DNA of 64,000 bases from Hawksworthiomyces lignivorus (GCA_002917075.1 NTMA01000023.1:372001-436000); one strand, 5' to 3'; shown: positions 47,637 to 61,100, counted from the first letter of the stretch. A program made the numbers and translations. The notes: a model not told the origin generated them from the letters alone.

Positions 47637-48887
47637 ATGAGAGCGGTTCGGCTTCTTGCCCTCGGCCTTCTCTCGGCCTGCACCGCCAGCGCCTCGCGGT
47701 GCAGGCCGTCACGCCCTGCAAGTACCTCGTCGTCGACGCTGTCAAGCTCGAGCAGCATTGCCGTGTCGATCAGCAGCAGCAGCAGCTCCGCCAGCTCGTC
47801 CGCCAGCTCGTCCGCCAGCTCGTCCGCCAGTCCGTCCGCCAGCCCGTCCGCTTCGCCCACACCTTCTTCCTCCACCTCGCCCACGCCTTCTTCGTCGTCA
47901 TCGTTGTCGTCGTCATCGTCGTCATCGTCGTCATCGGCTCCGCCCGCCGCGTCGAGCAGCGCTCCTCCTCCCGCCTGCACCAACGCGGTGGACAACCCCG
48001 ACTTTGCAGACTTCATGACGGGCTGGACCTTGGTCGCCGGAAGTGGCTCGTCGGTGGGCGCGGCCAGCAGCGGCTGCGCAGAGTACGAGACGTGCGCGGT
48101 GGTGTCCTCGCCCAGCATTGGCGTCGGCGGCTTCTCCCAGAAACTGGAGGGCTTGGTGCCGGGCGTGGCGTACACGCTCTCATTTCAATACCGGGTCGCC
48201 ACCATGGGCAGCACGAGCGGGAGCGCGAGCTTCTCCTGCCAGCTGGGCGACGCCTTCAGCCTAAATTCTGGCCAGCTGCACGGAGTCGCCTCGCAGTATA
48301 CCACCTTGAGCGGCACATACACTGCGACCGACACTAGCGCGGAAATGCTGTGCATCTTGTCGACGTCGGGAGTCGCGGTGAACATTGACCTCTACGGCTT
48401 CGAATTGATACCGGCGGCTTGCACTGCGTGCTCCGACTTGGTACAGAACGGCGACTTTGCGAGCGGCTTGAACGGCTGGAACACTATATCACCAGCGAAT
48501 GACGACTTTGTGGAGGTGGGCAGCGACGCTTCGATACCCAACATCTGCCTAGGTTTCCCGACTTGCTTGTTGATGGTTACCGGCAGCGGGGGCGGCTCCA
48601 TCGAGATACAACAAGCGGTGGAAGGCTTGGTGCCAGGCCGCAAGTACTTGTACTCCCTCCAATACCGGGCCGCCACAGTCCCAGCCGCAGGCCCAGTAAC
48701 TTTCACCTGCTCCATTGGAAACGTCTCCTTTGACAGGACCTTCTCCAGCGCTACTGGATTTTTTACTTGGTCGGGAGAATTCACCGCAGGCAGCACTTTT
48801 GTGAACGTAATCTGTACAGCATCATCAGACATGGGCTCATCAGAGGCACAGATCCACGGCGTATCTATTGTACCGGAAATTTGTTGA
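47637..48887 (+). CDS. Secreted Ser-rich protein with two CBM4_9-like domains (paralogue B)
   Basis: 416 residues, one exon. The signal peptide (MRAVRLLALGLLSACTASAS) is nearly the same as in paralogue A, followed by a Ser/Pro linker rich in SASS and SPTPSSS units. Domain 1 starts CTNAVDNPDFADFMTGW and ends LIPAAC. Domain 2 follows at once (CSDLVQNGDFASGLNGW) and ends VPEIC; the inter-domain Ser linker of paralogue A is absent. GLVPGVAYTLSFQYR and GLVPGRKYLYSLQYR mark the two cores. The domains resemble galactose-binding-like jelly rolls of the CenC/CBM4_9 type, with Cys at both ends. The ATG at 47637 is chosen over an upstream TTG. The gene is convergent with TAF6, as the ancestral unit probably was. 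Confidence 0.8.
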   Translation: MRAVRLLALGLLSACTASASRCRPSRPASTSSSTLSSSSSIAVSISSSSSSASSSASSSASSSASPSASPSASPTPSSSTSPTPSSSSSLSSSSSSSSSSAPPAASSSAPPPACTNAVDNPDFADFMTGWTLVAGSGSSVGAASSGCAEYETCAVVSSPSIGVGGFSQKLEGLVPGVAYTLSFQYRVATMGSTSGSASFSCQLGDAFSLNSGQLHGVASQYTTLSGTYTATDTSAEMLCILSTSGVAVNIDLYGFELIPAACTACSDLVQNGDFASGLNGWNTISPANDDFVEVGSDASIPNICLGFPTCLLMVTGSGGGSIEIQQAVEGLVPGRKYLYSLQYRAATVPAAGPVTFTCSIGNVSFDRTFSSATGFFTWSGEFTAGSTFVNVICTASSDMGSSEAQIHGVSIVPEIC

Positions 48888-49752
48888 TTTGCGAAGAGGA
48901 AAGAAGACTAGAGATTCAATAGGTTTCTGGAAAAACATCTAACAAAGTCTTTGACGGCTAGGTCACCGACAATGCAGCCTGGGGTTGAGGGTAGAGAAGC
49001 CGGAGGAGGGAAGGTAGATGCGGCGTCCTCCTTATATTATAATTCTCTCTATTCTAGATATCGGCTCCGGCCGCTATGGGAACTGACATAATCCTTTTTC
49101 AAATGTAGATGTCCTAGACTAGAGCCAAGAAATGATGGTTGAAGAACATGACCTAATCTGATGCTCGACCGCGTCTTGCCCACAGAGTGAAGAGAGCCGT
49201 GACGGACTGCATTTGTAGTGCCGACATGATCGTTTCGAAATCTCAGCGCGCACCAAAATCGGTGCTTAGTGTAATAGGAGATGCTACAGAGAGACGAGGG
49301 ACGAGGAACGAGGAACTGGTGCTTGAGGAAAGCTGAAAAAACAGAGCGTACAAAGCCTCTCCTAGGAGCATGCGGGATTTTAGAAGAGCAGACTCTGTAT
49401 TGTTCTATCAAGTGTTAGAAGCATGAAACTTTTCCGACCTCCTCGGATCTCTCTTCCTCTCTCCATATCTCTGTATTTGTGCATTCTTTTTTTTTTTTGT
49501 AGATATTTGATTCCTCCTGTCATTCCCCTCCCTCCTTTGTATTTCGTAACGATGGATCGGATCCATTCCTCGATGAAAAGAGAAGTTCGTGCGCCGCGAT
49601 AACGCCAAATTATTCGATTTCTTTTCCGGACCGTAGAAGCAAAACTCAAACAATACATGTAATCAGTCGGCCCTCTCCTCTTCTCTGCAAACCAATGTCC
49701 TCGCGTATCCTCGCCCCCCCCCCCCCCCCCCTCTTTTTGCCCCCTGGTTGCT
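48888..49752. repeat. 3' flank of paralogue B, part of the segmental duplication
   Basis: Homologous to 45935-46796. It contains an 18-base C run at 49714-49731 just before the TAF6 stop codon on the other strand. This copy keeps more CG dinucleotides than its partner. No gene is seen. Confidence 0.7.
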
Positions 49753-51321
49753 CTACTCGATGTTGCGCGCCTCCAGGATGACCGCGTTCAGCCGGCGGTC
49801 GTCCAGCCGGGCGACGCGGCCGCCGACAATGGGGCCGAGGAAGTCGACGAGCTCGGCGGCCTCGACCTCTGGGGTGACGCCGTTGGCGGCGGCGGGACGG
49901 CCGGCCGCGACGCTGTCGTCTTCGGGAGCGAGGGTGCGCAGGGCCTTGAGCAGGCCGCCGGCGACGAGCATCTCGAGCTCGACGGCGACGGCGGGGCCGC
50001 GCTCCTGCAGGGGCTGCAAGACGTAGGTGTCGAGCGACTTGAGGTTAGGCAGCAGCAGGACGCGGACGGCCTCGGGCCCGCCGGCGGCGGCTAGCCCCGC
50101 GACGGCGCCAAAGAGGACGCCCACGGGACGGTCGGGCTCCAGCAGGGTCTTGAGGCAGGTGCGGGTCAGCTTGGGCCGCAGCAGCGCGCTCGACTTGGCA
50201 AACTTGCGCGCCAGCAGGCCCAGCAGGCTGGCGGCCAGCTCGCGCAGCAGGTACAGCTCGCGCACGGCGTCGGTGCCCTGGACGCCGCCACTTCCGGCTG
50301 CGCCAGAGCCGCCGCCTCCGCCCAGCTTCTGCCCCAGCAAGCAGGTTAGGACGGGCGCGCACAGCGGCGTCACGTAGGGGTCCAGAAAGATGTGCGGGTT
50401 CTCGACCAGCGCCGTGGTCAGCTCCATCATGTGGCGCAGCAGCGCGGTGTCGTCGATGCGGTGGGTGACCTGGGCGGCGATGAAGCTGACAAAGTAGGGC
50501 ACCAGCTGGTGCAGGCCCGGGTCGGCGCGCACCGACTCCAGCGCGGCGGTGCGCAGCCGCACGACCTCCTCGTCTGGGCTGTCGTCCAGCACGGCCGCCT
50601 GGATCTTGTCAAAGTACAGCACCAGCTCGTTGCTGATAATGTGCTTGACCGCCGGCTTGAACCCCACGTGGTCGCTGCCCGCCAGCGCCGCCAGTGCCGG
50701 GTTGGCCCCGGGGCCTTTGGCCACCAGGTCCTGCGTGCGCGCCTCGGCCGTCGTCGGGTTCTGCGGGATCGATGGCTGCACGCCCTCGATGGCGAGCCAG
50801 TGGGCTAAGACGTAAAGTTAGCAAATGACGGTTCCCACGTCCAGAGTCAGTCGGTTTTTCTGTCCTCTCTCACCTGTCAGGCTCGCGTCCCGCGGCACCT
50901 TGGGCAGCGGCGCGTTGATCAGCTTCTCGAACTCGACCTCCTCGTCCTCGATGTAGAACAGCGGCTGGCCCGGCCCCAGGCTCGCCTCGCCGTAGCGCAG
51001 TGGCCGCGTCGACTCGTAGCCGTACAGCGGCTCCACGTCCAGCACGCGCAGCGCCAGGCTCACGTCCTGCACCGTCAGCGTCGTCCGCCCCGCCGCCCGC
51101 ATGAACCGCAGCGCCTCCACCAGCACCTGCCCGATGCGGTACTCCACATCCTGCGACAGCACCCGTAGCGCGTCGTCCCCCAGCTGTGCGATCCCCACCG
51201 ACTCCGCCACGTCTTTGACGTTGTCCGGGTTCCACAACAGCCGCACGTTCGTGTTGCTGCCTGCCGCGCCGCCCCCAGCCGCAGCTGCCGCGGCCGCGGC
51301 GTCTTCTTGCTTGGCGGCCAT
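49753..51321 (-). CDS. taf6: Transcription initiation factor TFIID subunit 6 (TAF6)
   Basis: TAF6 pairs with TAF9 through histone folds in TFIID (and SAGA in yeast) for RNA polymerase II initiation. Minus-strand exons are 51321-50874 and 50804-49753 (GTGAGA, TGCTAAC branch point, TTAG; phase 1), giving 499 residues. The histone fold lies at about residues 26-98: [20 protein letters not shown], then [20 protein letters not shown]. The linker has EPLYGYES and [20 protein letters not shown]. The intron joins DASLT to [17 protein letters not shown], a TAF6 signature. The C-terminal HEAT-repeat domain (about 180-480) includes [53 protein letters not shown] and [10 protein letters not shown]. The N-terminus has an Ala run before the fold. 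Part of its 3' coding end is copied as a relic at 46797-46968. Confidence 0.94.
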
Positions 51322-52498
51322 CGAGGCCCCTTCCGCGGTGATGGTCGGTGGCTCGGTGGCTCGGTGTTCTGCAGCCTATACGGCCAGTATGCGCCTAGCC
51401 TGCTGCTCGCAGCGGCTGTCTCGCGTGCGTCTGATGGCCGTCGCTGATTTACTCGCTGCGCCTTTACTCGTCTATCTCCTTTTTCTTCTTCTTCTTCTTC
51501 TTCTTCACGCGGTGCTTGTTGCGCAGAAGCTAGCTGGGTCGTCTGCTTATTGCCGATGAGGTTGTCGCAGCGCCGGTCGAGTCTGTGTCGTCCGTATCGT
51601 TAGATTAATTAGAGGATGAACCGAGGTGCGAAATTAATCGACGAGAATTTCGTGCGATGGAGAGAATTGGTGTCGCAAAGCTGAGTTGTGAGGAGGTGAA
51701 GGTGGATGAAGCGATGTAATAAAGTAGTCTTTGTGTTGTGGTCGAGGTGCCTTTGACGTTTGCCGCTGCACGTGCGCACGGACCACCTTAACCACCCCAG
51801 CGCGAGCGCATCACTTCACCAGCGAAAGGCTGAGACCTGGCTTCACCACGCAGCCGCATACTATTATTCACTTGTCGCTCACATGCATTCACATGGGAGC
51901 AAGACCAATTAGTGTGTAGCAGAAAGTGAGATTCAACTATCTATTCATTTGTGTCTCTTCTTTTGAATCTCCTACGCATCACTGTGATGGAAATACGTGT
52001 GATAGTCTTGTCATTTCTATTCACCTACATCTGCCGCCAAAGACAAGAATGAAGCAAAACCAGAACCATGCCAGCAACACTGCTGAGAGAAACCAGAGAG
52101 CAAGACAATGCCAACTTGAGAGGCACAAATAGACAAGAAATATATGAACTAAAGACGAAACAGGGAATAAAACATAATAGTAAAAAAAAAAGACACAACT
52201 GCCAAGACCGCCCACACTTCCCCATTGGGAATATGATATCCCTTTATATCCCGTAGCCCAGATTTTTCAAGAAAAAAAAAAAAAAAAAAAACACGATGCA
52301 GTTACTGCACTCTCCATGGACCCCGTGTAGGCCAGGAAAATACAATAAAATACACACAGTACAAAGAATCCCGGCGCCTTTCCCGTCTGAACCCCTTAGA
52401 ACGCCGCAGTTTTCCCATCCTTTTATTTAGTGTTTCAGAACACCGCGCTCTCTTTGACCAAACCATTATTAAATGACCGCCTCTGCCGATATCCTTTC
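51322..52498. other. Intergenic region (TAF6 leader / KDM5 3' flank)
   Basis: A (TTC)n stretch near 51481-51506 lies in the TAF6 upstream region. An A run of 20 is at 52272-52291. No supportable gene is seen. Confidence 0.55.
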
Positions 52499-55400
52499 TC
52501 AGCCGCTCTTATCCTTCTCCGACGCCGAGCTTCCGGCCTCGGCCGTTTTGCTGTCTTGCGTCGTCCCGGCAGCAACAACAACCGCGTCTCTGGTGCCGTC
52601 CTTGGCAGCAGGTGCCGCACTGCCTACGTCCTTGTCGTCGATATCCATCCGGTCCGCATTGCTGCCGCTGCTGTGGCGGCTCTCTGCTGCTGCTGGCAGG
52701 CGGTTCAGCCGACGGTCGACCTCGTCCTGGCCAAAGAGCTCGCGTGCGGGTTCCACACCAGACGTCGACCGCAGGAGGAGTCCAAGCGCTATGTTCTGGT
52801 CCTCCTTGGAGAGCTGCTTCACGTCCTCGGCATTGAATTCGCCCCGCAACATGCGTCCCCGCAGCTCGTCGTCGCGCATTGCCTTGATCAGCCGCGTGAT
52901 CTCCTTGGCACCGGTGGACTCTTCTGTGCCGCTGCTAGTGCGAATTGCGGTCGGTTGTTTTGCGTCACTGCTCGCCTCGCCGTCTGGCTGCCCCATGTTG
53001 TGTCGGTCCGCTGCAGGCGCCTGCTGTGGTTTGTCTCCTGCGTGGGTTGCAGCCGTCGACGGCTGTGCTCCCGGCGACGCAGAATCTGCTGCCGGGTGCT
53101 GTGTCGCCGCCTGCGTGGAAGACGACGACGCGCCTGCCTCCTGGACGCTGCCAGATGCGCCGGCCGGCGCGAGAGGTACCATCAGCGCCGAGGACCGGAA
53201 GGATGCCGTCGCGGCCTCCGCGGCAGTCCCCGCATTCAACATCTTGCGTCGTGTGCTGTTGGCCCGCAGCTTGACCATCTCTGGCAGATCCTCTGGGTCG
53301 TCCACCTGGTACTGGGCCATCATCTTCTGCAGCTTCGTCGGCCGCGGCTTGCGCGTGCTCTTGGACTCTTCGATCAGCGGCGGCGGGTCGGGCGCCACGG
53401 GGAACCGCTTGTGAAGCACCTGACGGAAGAAGTTGGTCTCGCGCGTGAGGAGAATCTCGGCGCCCTCGATCTTGCGCAGGTAAAACCGCTGCTTAAGCGC
53501 GTCGCTCTCCGACGTCAAGTCAGGGTCGAGGTACACGGCAATCTTATTGCGGAATTCAATGGCGCCCTGAATGATCTCGCCCAGAACCTGCTCTTCCTCG
53601 GGCTGGAACGGCAGGCTGGGGATTTCGTTGAAGAGGCTGATCAGCGACTCGAGATCCGGCCGCGCCGCGTCGCGGGGGATCTTGACGCGCCAGTCGCAGA
53701 TGGGGCACGTGTACAAGTCGTCCTCCTTGACCTTGCCGCGGGCAATCTTGAGGCATTTGCCGTGGTACCTGCGTTTGAGATATTAGTCACACGTTGCTCA
53801 AAACAAAAGGTGGGCAGGAAAGTGGGGTCGTCGTACCACTCGTGGCACACTTCGCACTCTATCATCATGCCAGCCTCGGTGCGGCGGCAGATGCAGAATA
53901 CCTCCCGGAGCCTGGGGTGCTTATAGAGGGGCGACGTCGCATCCGGGCTCGGCTCCCGGGACGCCGGCTCTGTGGGCGTCCGCGGCTTGTCATAGACGGT
54001 GTCGAAGCAGTCGTTGTTGCGGTCCAGCACGTATTCCAGGTGGCTCTTTAGGATGTACAGAGGCGCATTCGTCTTGCCGAATACGCGCTTGCCCTTGCGG
54101 ATCCAGTCTTCGCTGCGCTTCTGCTCCCGCTCCAGGTCCAGCGTGCCCACCGGTTTCGACTGGAGCTCCTCGATCTTGGCCATCAGGCTCACCACCTCGG
54201 AATAGCGCGGCCGGTTTCTGTATTCGGGGTCGTGCGACCGCGTGTTCAGATCCATGATTTGCCGGTGGGCGTCGCGGTGCTTGTGCAGCATCTGGTCGAT
54301 CGCAGCCAGCGTGGCAGGGGACACGGGTAGAGTTCCGCTCGTCGCTTGGGTGGACAACGCCTCCAATTGCGGATAATGTACGGCCTCGGCATTCAAGAGC
54401 TCCTTGGCCTTCTTCTCCCACTGCATGCCGGCCGCATACAGCTCATCAAAGTACCGCCTGTTGTCATCGAAGATGGCAATTTCTAGGCGCCGGCCCTCTT
54501 CGAGCAGCTCCGAGACGTCGTCCAGGGTCATATACACGCCGCGGCTCGCTTCGGCCTTCTGGTTCCACTTCAACTGGTCCAGGAAGTGGGTGAGCTTTTC
54601 GACTTCGGGCAAGTCCACGTTGAAGCTGTGGCCCTCGTCGAGGAGCTTCTCGATGGTGTCGATGGTCTGGGTGTTGACGTGCGCCAGTGCGCGCCGCGCA
54701 TCCTCCTGGAAGATCTTGATGGCGTCCGCGCGCTGCTGCAGGAGCTGGATCTCCGGGCACTCGAATCCAATCTGCGTCGCCTCGTCCAGCAGCCGGTAGA
54801 TGTTGGAGATGTTGCGCGCCTCCCGGTCTTTTTCGTCGACTTCGCCGCCTCCGCCGATCGACTTTCGGTGCCCGCTCTGCCACGACTTATCGTTCTTGCG
54901 CCGGACCTGCTGCTTGCGCACAATGTACGTGGTGGCTTCCTCGACCCAGCGGTTGCAGCGTTCGACAAATTCGCGGAGGAGCGGCAGCGAAGCGAGCTCG
55001 TAAGGAATGCGCTCGCCTTCGCTCAGAAGGGCTCGCAGCGTCTTCAGAGACGGCGTGGCCTCTTCATCGAGCATCTTCTCGTACTTGTCTTCCCACGCCT
55101 CGGGCTGCTGGGCCTTTTCGGAGACCTTCTTCTTGGTCGCATCGATTTCCTCCAGCGATTTCCGGTAGATTAGCACATGCGACTCGCCGAGGAAGCGGCT
55201 CGGTTCGCGCATCGAGCAGCAGTTGTGCTGACCGGCGTGTTGGAGACACAAAATTCTGCCCGACTTCAGACACTTGAACCGCGAGAAGTATGTGTACACC
55301 TTGCAATACGAGCACTGGTACTCCTCCTCGGGGACGTCGGCATCGTCCACAACCACCTCCAAGGGGCAGTTGTGTGGGCCGCCGTCGGCGCCGCGCCGGC

Positions 55401-58199
55401 TGGTATCTTTCTCGACGAGAGGACAGCGGTGTGGTACGTCCTGGTGCTTTGTTAAGAAAATGGCTCGGTAAGTCGCCTCTCTATCGTATATCCGCTTAAA
55501 GGCAGGGGCCAGCCATTTCGCCGTCTGTATGGTCAAGGGCCCTGTAGCTGCACTGATGACATCCTCGGCTGCCGTCCAGAGCAGTTCGTCGTGGGAAAAG
55601 CAGGGCTGGCGGCGGAATTGCTGAAGCCTGTCAACACCGGCGAGGCCAAACGGCTCCCAGTCGCAAGGAGCGAAATTGACCGCCTCGTTGAAGTTGAAGC
55701 CGTGGTTAAACCCAGCATGGTAGGCCTGGGGAAATGTAATGACAAACTGGCCGGCGCGCTGGTCGACTGCATAAACGCGGACGCCGGCCTCTTTTAGCTT
55801 CTCTGGCGGCAACAGGGTCACCAGCTGGAAAAGCAGGTCGGGTTGTGTCTCGAAGAGGTCGGGAACAGCTTCTTGCATCGCTTTTTCGAACTTCTCGGCG
55901 TCCTCCCCAGGAATTCCGTACCAGGTCTTGGTCGCACCAAAGTGTTGGTAGTTCGCCGAATAGGAATAATGGTCTTCGTTGTGCCAGCAGAAGGTAGAGA
56001 AGATCATGCCGACATAGACCCAAGGTACTGTCATGCCGGAAATGTCAGACTTGATGTACCGGAATAGACTCTCCGGGTGCAGAGGAAGAAGATTCAGGTT
56101 CCACGGGTCGGTCGAGTACTGGTCATCGGGGTTCTTCTCGATCGTAGGAAAGCCTGAGCCGTGCGTCGTACAGTGGATGTCAGCGCCATATTCGACTTCG
56201 ACTGTGTCGTCGATGCTGGATACCAGGCGCCAGAACTCTCGCTCGACGTCGTCTTCCGTGACCGGGCGGTGGCAGTTGAGCACGGGGTCGAAAGGCATCT
56301 TGTTCTCAAAGTAGTTCTGCTTGAACTCGGACGCCTTCTCCTGGAACTGCTTGAGAGAGTAGAGGCCACCGTCCTCGAAGCCGAACTGGCCGTCACCTAC
56401 GAGGCAGCGCGAGCAGTTCCACTCCGTCGTCGGCTTTGTCACTACTGGCGGATCGTGACACTTGCCATGATAGGCGTGGTCACATGATTCGCAGATGATT
56501 AAGAAGCCGGCTTCTTCACCTTTGCCACACTGTTCGCAACTTTCTCGCGGATCGCTCTTGTCGTCTCTGGGTATACGAGGCTGTGGCGGGCGGAGCAGCG
56601 ACATGTGGGAACCGGCGACTCGGGGAACGACTTCTTTCTTGAGCCGTTTGCTCCGTCTGCTGCCGCCATCATCCTCGTCGCCATCGGCGGCTTCTTCTTT
56701 CCCAGAGGCCTCTGGTGTGCCGTTGCTCAGCTGGCGCTTCAGCGGGTGGGCTGGACCTAGGCGAGACTCGGACGAGTTTTTCACCGCTGTGAACGGACTG
56801 CCGTTTCTGCTAGCCGATGAGCCAGAGTTGACGGCGGTAAATCCGCCCGATGCAGGTGGGGGGGTGCTGCCGGCTGCTGGGGTGTCTCGGCTGCTTCCGC
56901 CAGCATTGCCCCCCACCGAAGCTTGGAGCACATCGCTAGCATGCCGAGCAGGAGAATCAGCTCGCAGGCTGGACGGCGTATTGACGTTTGAGCGCTTCAT
57001 GGGGCTGGCGCCGGGGCTGGGAGTGAACGGACCGCCATTTTCCAACTCAAGCTGCTGGTGCACGCCGGGTTTGGCCACGCGAAGGTAGTCCTCGTATGGA
57101 CATAGCCATTTCTGGTACGAGTTTTTCAGCGAAGTTGATAGAGATGACATAATCTTCCCACTGTAACCGAGGTCCCGACCGATCTCGGCCCATTTTTTGT
57201 GTTTGCACACCATGTCGAATCCACCACGGGAATCCACGGCCTTCTTCAGCTGATATAGGTCCAGGGGCTTTTTGTCGACGTATGGTAAGCGTGTCAGGTT
57301 GTTGCCCATGTTCTTGTGGTATTTGAAGAGGCCGTCGAGATAGCTGAGATTGACACGGGTACCTGCAAAAAGAAAGAGGCAAAGTCAGCAACAGAGGCGG
57401 AAAGATGCTGGGAGACACTGTTCGGGAAATATAAGGTGATTCTTACTGCCTTCGACGCTATTCAATTCTTGCTTGCGCGTTTGGAAATGAAATTTCTAAG
57501 AAAGAGAATAAGAGAGTCAGCCCAACACAGCCCGCGGCAGCATTTCGTCAAGCAGAGCCCTCGCCCTGCATGCTGATCGCAGCAGCCACTCACCTGCGTG
57601 TCAATGGCAAATGGGGGGTTCCAAGTATCTGGCGGAATGATCTTGCAAATGCCGTAGTTGCGCGCCTCTGGAGTGATCTTGCGCATGTACTCCATGGGGT
57701 CTTTCCATTCCTCGGCAGTCGGGTAGTATGTCGGGGCCTCTTCGAGGCCGTGGGGCCTGTTCTTGCGCTTGTTCGTGTCTCGGCTGGCCGTGGGCTGACC
57801 ACGCCGCTCGACCGAGTTGAGGTCCAAGGGGGCGCTCAACATGGAGCTGAGTGGTGTAGAGGCGCCTGGTGTGAGGCCGTGGCCGTTGCTGGAGCAAGCA
57901 TTGGTGCCGGACTGTGCCGCTTTCGCTTTCAAAGCTGCTGTCGAACTGGAACCACCGACCACAGGCGATCCGCGGGAGCCGCCAGCACTTGGGGCACTCG
58001 AGCCTCCTACTCGCGACGAGCTCTTCGCCGCGCTCTTTCCCCCAGACGATTTTCCACCGTTCGCTGCACCTGCGCCGCCACTGCTGTTGTTGCTGCCGCC
58101 GCTGTTGCCATTGGGGTTTCGTCCACCGCCGCTACCGCTTCCACCGGCGCCTACTCCGCTCGCGGCGGCTCCGGCCAGCGGAGGGATGATGGCCATCAT
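52499..58199 (-). CDS. kdm5: KDM5/JARID1-type histone H3K4 demethylase, four exons
   Basis: This is a JmjC oxygenase of the KDM5/Lid2 type, which uses Fe(II) and 2-oxoglutarate to demethylate H3K4me3/me2 in chromatin. Minus-strand exons are 58199-57594, 57495-57447, 57362-53837 and 53768-52499. All phases agree, giving 1,816 residues. Domains in order: JmjN (about 155-220, [18 protein letters not shown]), ARID (about 225-316), PHD1 (494-539, [19 protein letters not shown]), JmjC (about 640-790), the C5HC2 zinc finger, the PLU-1 helical region, and PHD2 (about 1370-1425, split by the last intron within CHEWYHGKC). Iron ligands are His679, Glu681 (HNED) and His767 ([11 protein letters not shown]), so it should be active. 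The first 150 residues and last 350 are low-complexity. I take M at 58199; the frame further upstream begins only with TTG. The 49-base exon 2 is the shortest. Confidence 0.94.
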
Positions 58200-61100
58200 G
58201 TTTGCCAGAGATGTCGTCTGACGGGGTACTTGGTTGTCGGCGCCACACGCCAGACGCAAAGAGTGTACTGCAGCTGGGAGCGAGTCGAAGATACCGTTGC
58301 TGTTAAATTATTGCCGTAAGGCGTCATCCGCGAGGGGCGCTGCTTGGGATATGCATTTGAGTCGGTCACAGCAAGCTAGATAGAGAATATCGCAGAGTGG
58401 AAGGCGCACGCTGTATGTCGTCGGCAGGTCTGGTGTGGCAAGAAGACGAGACGGGAAGGCCGGCTGGCTGGGCTCGTAGCAAGGAGGACGAATTGATCTG
58501 TCGGATTCGATCGCAGAGACGAGAGAGCAAATCGCCGAAGTGAGGACGAGATGAGAAATGCGACGTGCTTGGTTCCAAGTATATAAATCTGGCGCCTCTT
58601 TTCTCAGTCGAAACAAAGTGAGGGAAATTCGAAATCGAGACTGAAGATAGCAAGAAGCCAACGCTCAGCGGAACGGAAGTGACAGTATTCGAGAAGGGAG
58701 GGAGATCGGGTATATGCGAAAGCTGGGTCGATCAAAAGAGCGAATTGTCCGTCATGCGGCTGCACAGAAAAAGAGACTACACACTATGAAAGTGAGAAGC
58801 GAGTCTAGGAGGGGAGGAGGAGGAGGGAAGAAAAAGAAAAAGAAAAGAAGTGAGGTCGTGGCTTTGCGGCGACGAGATGCAATTTACATGGGAGAGGTAT
58901 TATTGGATACACGACGGTAGGGAGGAGAGAAAAAAGGAAGTGTAATAGGAAATAAGAATACACAAGGAAGGAGCAAAGGAGACAAAGTTGGAGACAAGGG
59001 AGTGACAAATTGGGCCGTGTGGGAGAGGCCGGGGAAGGTGCAGAAGATTGTCGAGAGGAAGGGAAGAAGGAGCGAGGTTGAAAAGAGGTGGTCTGCAAGG
59101 GAAAAGAGGAAGAGAGATGAAGAGATGAAGAGATGCCGACCATTATTGCTGCGTAGTAGAGAAATAGAGGGAAAAGGTTTGTGTGGCATGCGAGTGGGCG
59201 GAACGAATGTGGAAAGAGCGGCTTGGGACCAATGGCATGGGGTACAGCGAGGCCAGAAAAGGCTATCGACAAAGGGTAGTAACGAACGACGGCGCAGCGT
59301 GTGCAGGGCGAGGAGTACATAGTTATTACACAGCAAGTCCAGAATCTACGGAGCTTAATGCGCACCAACACATGCACACACACGCAAAAACGCATACACT
59401 TAGAGAGTCGCATATTGGTATAGTAGTACATTAGTACGGAGTATACGTACTCTGTATTAGTATATTAGTGCCGCGGGAGAGAATCGCACAGAGTAGGCGC
59501 AACCTAAAAGAAGAGCGATCGTATTTTCAGAGCATATTGTATTATTACATACATAGGTAAGTACGGAGTACTCAAACACGTATACTTCACCCTGTACCTT
59601 CTTTGGAACGCCATTTTGTACGGCGCAGCCCATCCATCTAGAAGGGAAAGAAAGAAGGGAAAGAATATCTGTCAGACATACAGTACGACGCACATCAGAT
59701 TTGGCTGTACCTATGTATCTTTTTCTTATACTTACCGCAAGTGGGATGGTGCGGTCCCCGTCAGTCTATAAATGTGGGTCTGGTCCATAATTTTTCACTT
59801 CTTTTTTGCTCTTCATCACGGGCCAGCAGACAATGCCTGCAACCTTTTTTGCCTTTGTTCGCTTCGTTTGGGGCTTCCACATTGTTGGTGCACACAGCAG
59901 CGGCGGCTTATTTCCAGAGGCGCACATCGGATATCACAGGATCGCAGCATCGCAGCATATTTTGCGAAGATAATACGGAGAACATCCTGGGTGCATTTCT
60001 CGTGTCCGCCCTTCACGGCAGATGAGAGATGATGCCCTAATGCAACCTGTGTACTCATCCTTGCCTGCCTCGAAATCTTACGTAGTAATGTCTTCTCACT
60101 ATGCGCAGAGGCGACATGCATTAATACCATCTAGGGAGGCTGGAGGATGGCGGATGTAGTGACGAAGGGAGAAAATAAATTGGCTTGCATGGAGTATTCA
60201 GCTCTTCTTCCTGCTGCGGCTGTTCAGCGTGGTGAAATTCAGCAAAGATGGGAAAAGATCGATGCGAATGGCATGCAAGGCAATTTAGTCGTGTCTTTTC
60301 TCCACGTAGCAGGTCACCCGTTATACTTGCTTGTTCACATTAATTGCTCCGTGTCTAGTTGTACTAGTCGCACACATCCAACACAGAATATGCCCACTAC
60401 GATACTGCGCACAATATTTTCGTATGTATTTCTGTGTGGGGGGATGCGCCGCTAGATACCTCCCTGTCGAATGCTGTATTTGTGACTTGCAGCGAGTCTC
60501 AGGCCGGCGGAGGATGGCACGAATCGGTGCAAGTTGGGAGAGGGTGGTGGTGGTGCGTGCGTGCATGTAAGATAGATGACTTCGCGTCCAGAACCAACCT
60601 CATGCGTCAGCTGCCTGCCACTCTGCACCTCATTTGAGACGCCGCCGTCCAACCTCCAGCTTCGTTTTCTGGGCCGCTGCGGCGAGAACAGAGATGTACG
60701 GCGCCCTGGATGCGATGAAGAACAATAAATACTATTGGCAGCAAAAGACGTTGCGATTGCCCGCAAAAGACACACGTCCCACAATCGCATACAAACTTGA
60801 GCAAACTTGGTTGAAACCCGTTCGGCATGCCATAGCGTGTTCATAGTCTTGGGAGTGGAGACGCTATAATCCTTATTCTTCTCTTCAATGGACAGACATG
60901 CGAAGCGACTAGCGTAGAGAACTGATGGTCTAACGTCGGCCGTGGACAAAGAGAAAAAGGAAGGGAAAAAAGAAGAAAATACGAAAAGGAATATCTCGCT
61001 GCCGCCACAGGAACTATTGCAAGTATACTCCAGACAGTGCGGCAGTGATCAGCAATGGTCCGTCTAAGCATATTGCGTTTCCGAGTCGAAGGGTCGTGTG

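Noticed and set aside
52430..53926. 498-codon plus-strand frame
   Set aside because: It lies opposite the KDM5 3' exon and an intron, with Arg/Leu/Cys-rich composition and no domain; the minus strand carries the PHD2 finger and tail.
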